A stretch of 64,000 nt of DNA, from contig JAURQC010000046.1 in NCBI GenBank assembly GCA_030836325.1, forward strand, positions 5,301 through 69,300, written 5' to 3'. A program made the position numbers and the translations under genes. Below the pieces are notes generated by a model, which was not told the origin of the DNA, did not search any database, and saw only the letters and a program-made list of their open reading frames with translations. Source of the stretch: Candidatus Nanopelagicales bacterium. Its GTDB lineage: Bacteria > Actinomycetota > Actinomycetes > S36-B12. Shown piece by piece: positions 63,317 to 64,000 of the stretch (position 1 is the first letter of the stretch; each line of letters starts with the position of its first letter).

Positions 63317-64000
63317 CTAGGCCTTCGCGAGTTCGGTGTAGCGCTCGTAACCCTCAGACTCGAGGACCTCGGCGAGTTCGGGGCCACCTGTCTCGACGAT
63401 ACGACCACCCGCGAACACGTTGACCACATCAGGCTTGATGTAACGCAGGATGCGCGTGTAGTGCGTGATCAGCAGGACGCCGGCATTCGTCTCGTCCTTG
63501 AACGTGTTCACGCCCTCGGAGACGATTCGCAGAGCATCGACGTCCAGGCCGGAGTCGGTTTCGTCGAGGATGGCGATCTTTGGCTTGAGCAGTGACATCT
63601 GCAAGATCTCGTGCCGCTTCTTTTCGCCACCGGAGAAGCCCTCGTTCACGTTGCGCTCGGCAAAGGCCGAGTCCATTTGGAGCCCGGCCATGGCTTCCTT
63701 GACTTCGCCGATCCAGGTGCGAAGCTTTGGTGCCTCACCTCGAACTGCGGTGGCAGAGGTGCGAAGGAAGTTCGAGACGGATACACCCGGCACCTCGACC
63801 GGGTACTGCATCGCCAAGAACAGACCAGCGCGGGCACGCTCGTCAACGCTCATCTCGAGGACATCTTGACCGTCCAGAGTGATCGAACCCTGGGTCACGG
63901 TGTACTTCGGGTGTCCGGCGATGACGTAGGCCAACGTCGACTTGCCTGAACCGTTGGGTCCCATAACTGCTTGCGTGCGGCCGGATTCCACGGTGAGGTC
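63317..64000 (-). CDS. sufC: Fe-S assembly ATPase SufC (5' end cut by window edge)
   Basis: The SUF ABC-type ATPase that works with SufB and SufD. The right edge of the window cuts its first residues; 227 residues are visible. Walker A is GPNGSGKSTLAYVIAG, the signature is FSGGEKKRHEILQM, Walker B is IAILDETDSGLDVDAL, and the H-loop is LLITHYTRIL. The signature and Q-loop region LFLAMQYPVEVPGV are specific to SufC. The upstream suf genes, expected sufB and sufD, lie outside the window. The gene is followed by sufS with a gap of two bases. Confidence 0.95.
   Translation of the reverse strand, partial: DLTVESGRTQAVMGPNGSGKSTLAYVIAGHPKYTVTQGSITLDGQDVLEMSVDERARAGLFLAMQYPVEVPGVSVSNFLRTSATAVRGEAPKLRTWIGEVKEAMAGLQMDSAFAERNVNEGFSGGEKKRHEILQMSLLKPKIAILDETDSGLDVDALRIVSEGVNTFKDETNAGVLLITHYTRILRYIKPDVVNVFAGGRIVETGGPELAEVLESEGYERYTELAKA

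Overview
The window is GC-rich chromosomal DNA from an actinomycete (Actinomycetota). Diagnostic genes are a complete Pup-proteasome locus (arc/mpa, dop, pup, prcB, prcA, pafA, pafB, pafC), the mycothiol ligase mshC, the RNA polymerase factor rbpA, the ftsR/garA/gcvH block, a polyprenol-phosphate-mannose synthase next to lnt, and frequent GTG starts. I see no mycolate-type genes, insertion sequences, phage genes, CRISPR arrays, tRNAs or rRNAs. The gene order is the conserved core order of actinobacteria rather than an accessory island. Genes are packed very tightly: no gene-free stretch exceeds 300 bases, and many neighbours overlap by 1 to 19 bases.

Layout. 1-8.5 kb: end of an M20 peptidase gene, DUF5703, an aldo/keto reductase, an F420-type luciferase-like oxidoreductase, uppP, corA, then a four-gene block (histidine phosphatase, DUF3090, SCO1664-type kinase-like protein, mshC). 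8.5-13.9 kb: pgi with a coupled small gene, a PAC2 protein, hydrolases and a RecB-like nuclease. 13.9-24.2 kb: trmI and the Pup-proteasome system with two FKBP-type isomerases between pafA and pafBC. 24.2-36.2 kb: tatA, tatC, a lipid kinase, helY, a 5'-3' exonuclease, an M24 peptidase, an amidohydrolase, lnt, ppm1, fxsA, rbpA. 36.2-43.2 kb: a small membrane protein, argG, a secreted HAD phosphatase, a methyltransferase, an acetyltransferase, and gcvP behind a tandem glycine riboswitch. 43.2-49.2 kb: MerR, bifunctional nuclease, ftsR, a garA-like FHA protein, gcvH, a phosphatidyltransferase and two TSUP transporters. 49.3-64 kb: an Fe-S photolyase, an orphan ABC ATPase, serB, sixA, fabI, fabG, a TMEM175 channel, dodecin, DUF3099, SURF1, an ABC exporter, a crotonase, an ABC-F ATPase, and sufT-sufU-sufS-sufC running off the right edge.

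How the parts work together. Pup (ending in Gln) is deamidated by Dop, ligated to proteins by PafA, and delivered by the ARC ATPase to the PrcA/PrcB core; PafB/PafC is the linked DNA-damage regulator. A PafBC-type promoter (TTGTCG-N11-TAGAGT) lies in front of the RecB-like nuclease 8 kb away. mshC makes mycothiol. lnt and ppm1 are the separated halves of the mycobacterial lipoprotein/mannose module. gcvP and gcvH are glycine cleavage components, and garA-like and ftsR share their neighbourhood. fabG-fabI supply fatty acid reduction steps.

The strongest window-wide pattern is regulatory: at least fifteen genes carry a TAnnnT -10 hexamer exactly six bases before an ATG or GTG start, with further cases at seven bases. 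This predicts widespread leaderless mRNAs, including those of pup and pafA. I found no clearly new multi-gene system. The least understood conserved unit is the phosphatase/DUF3090/kinase-like trio beside mshC.
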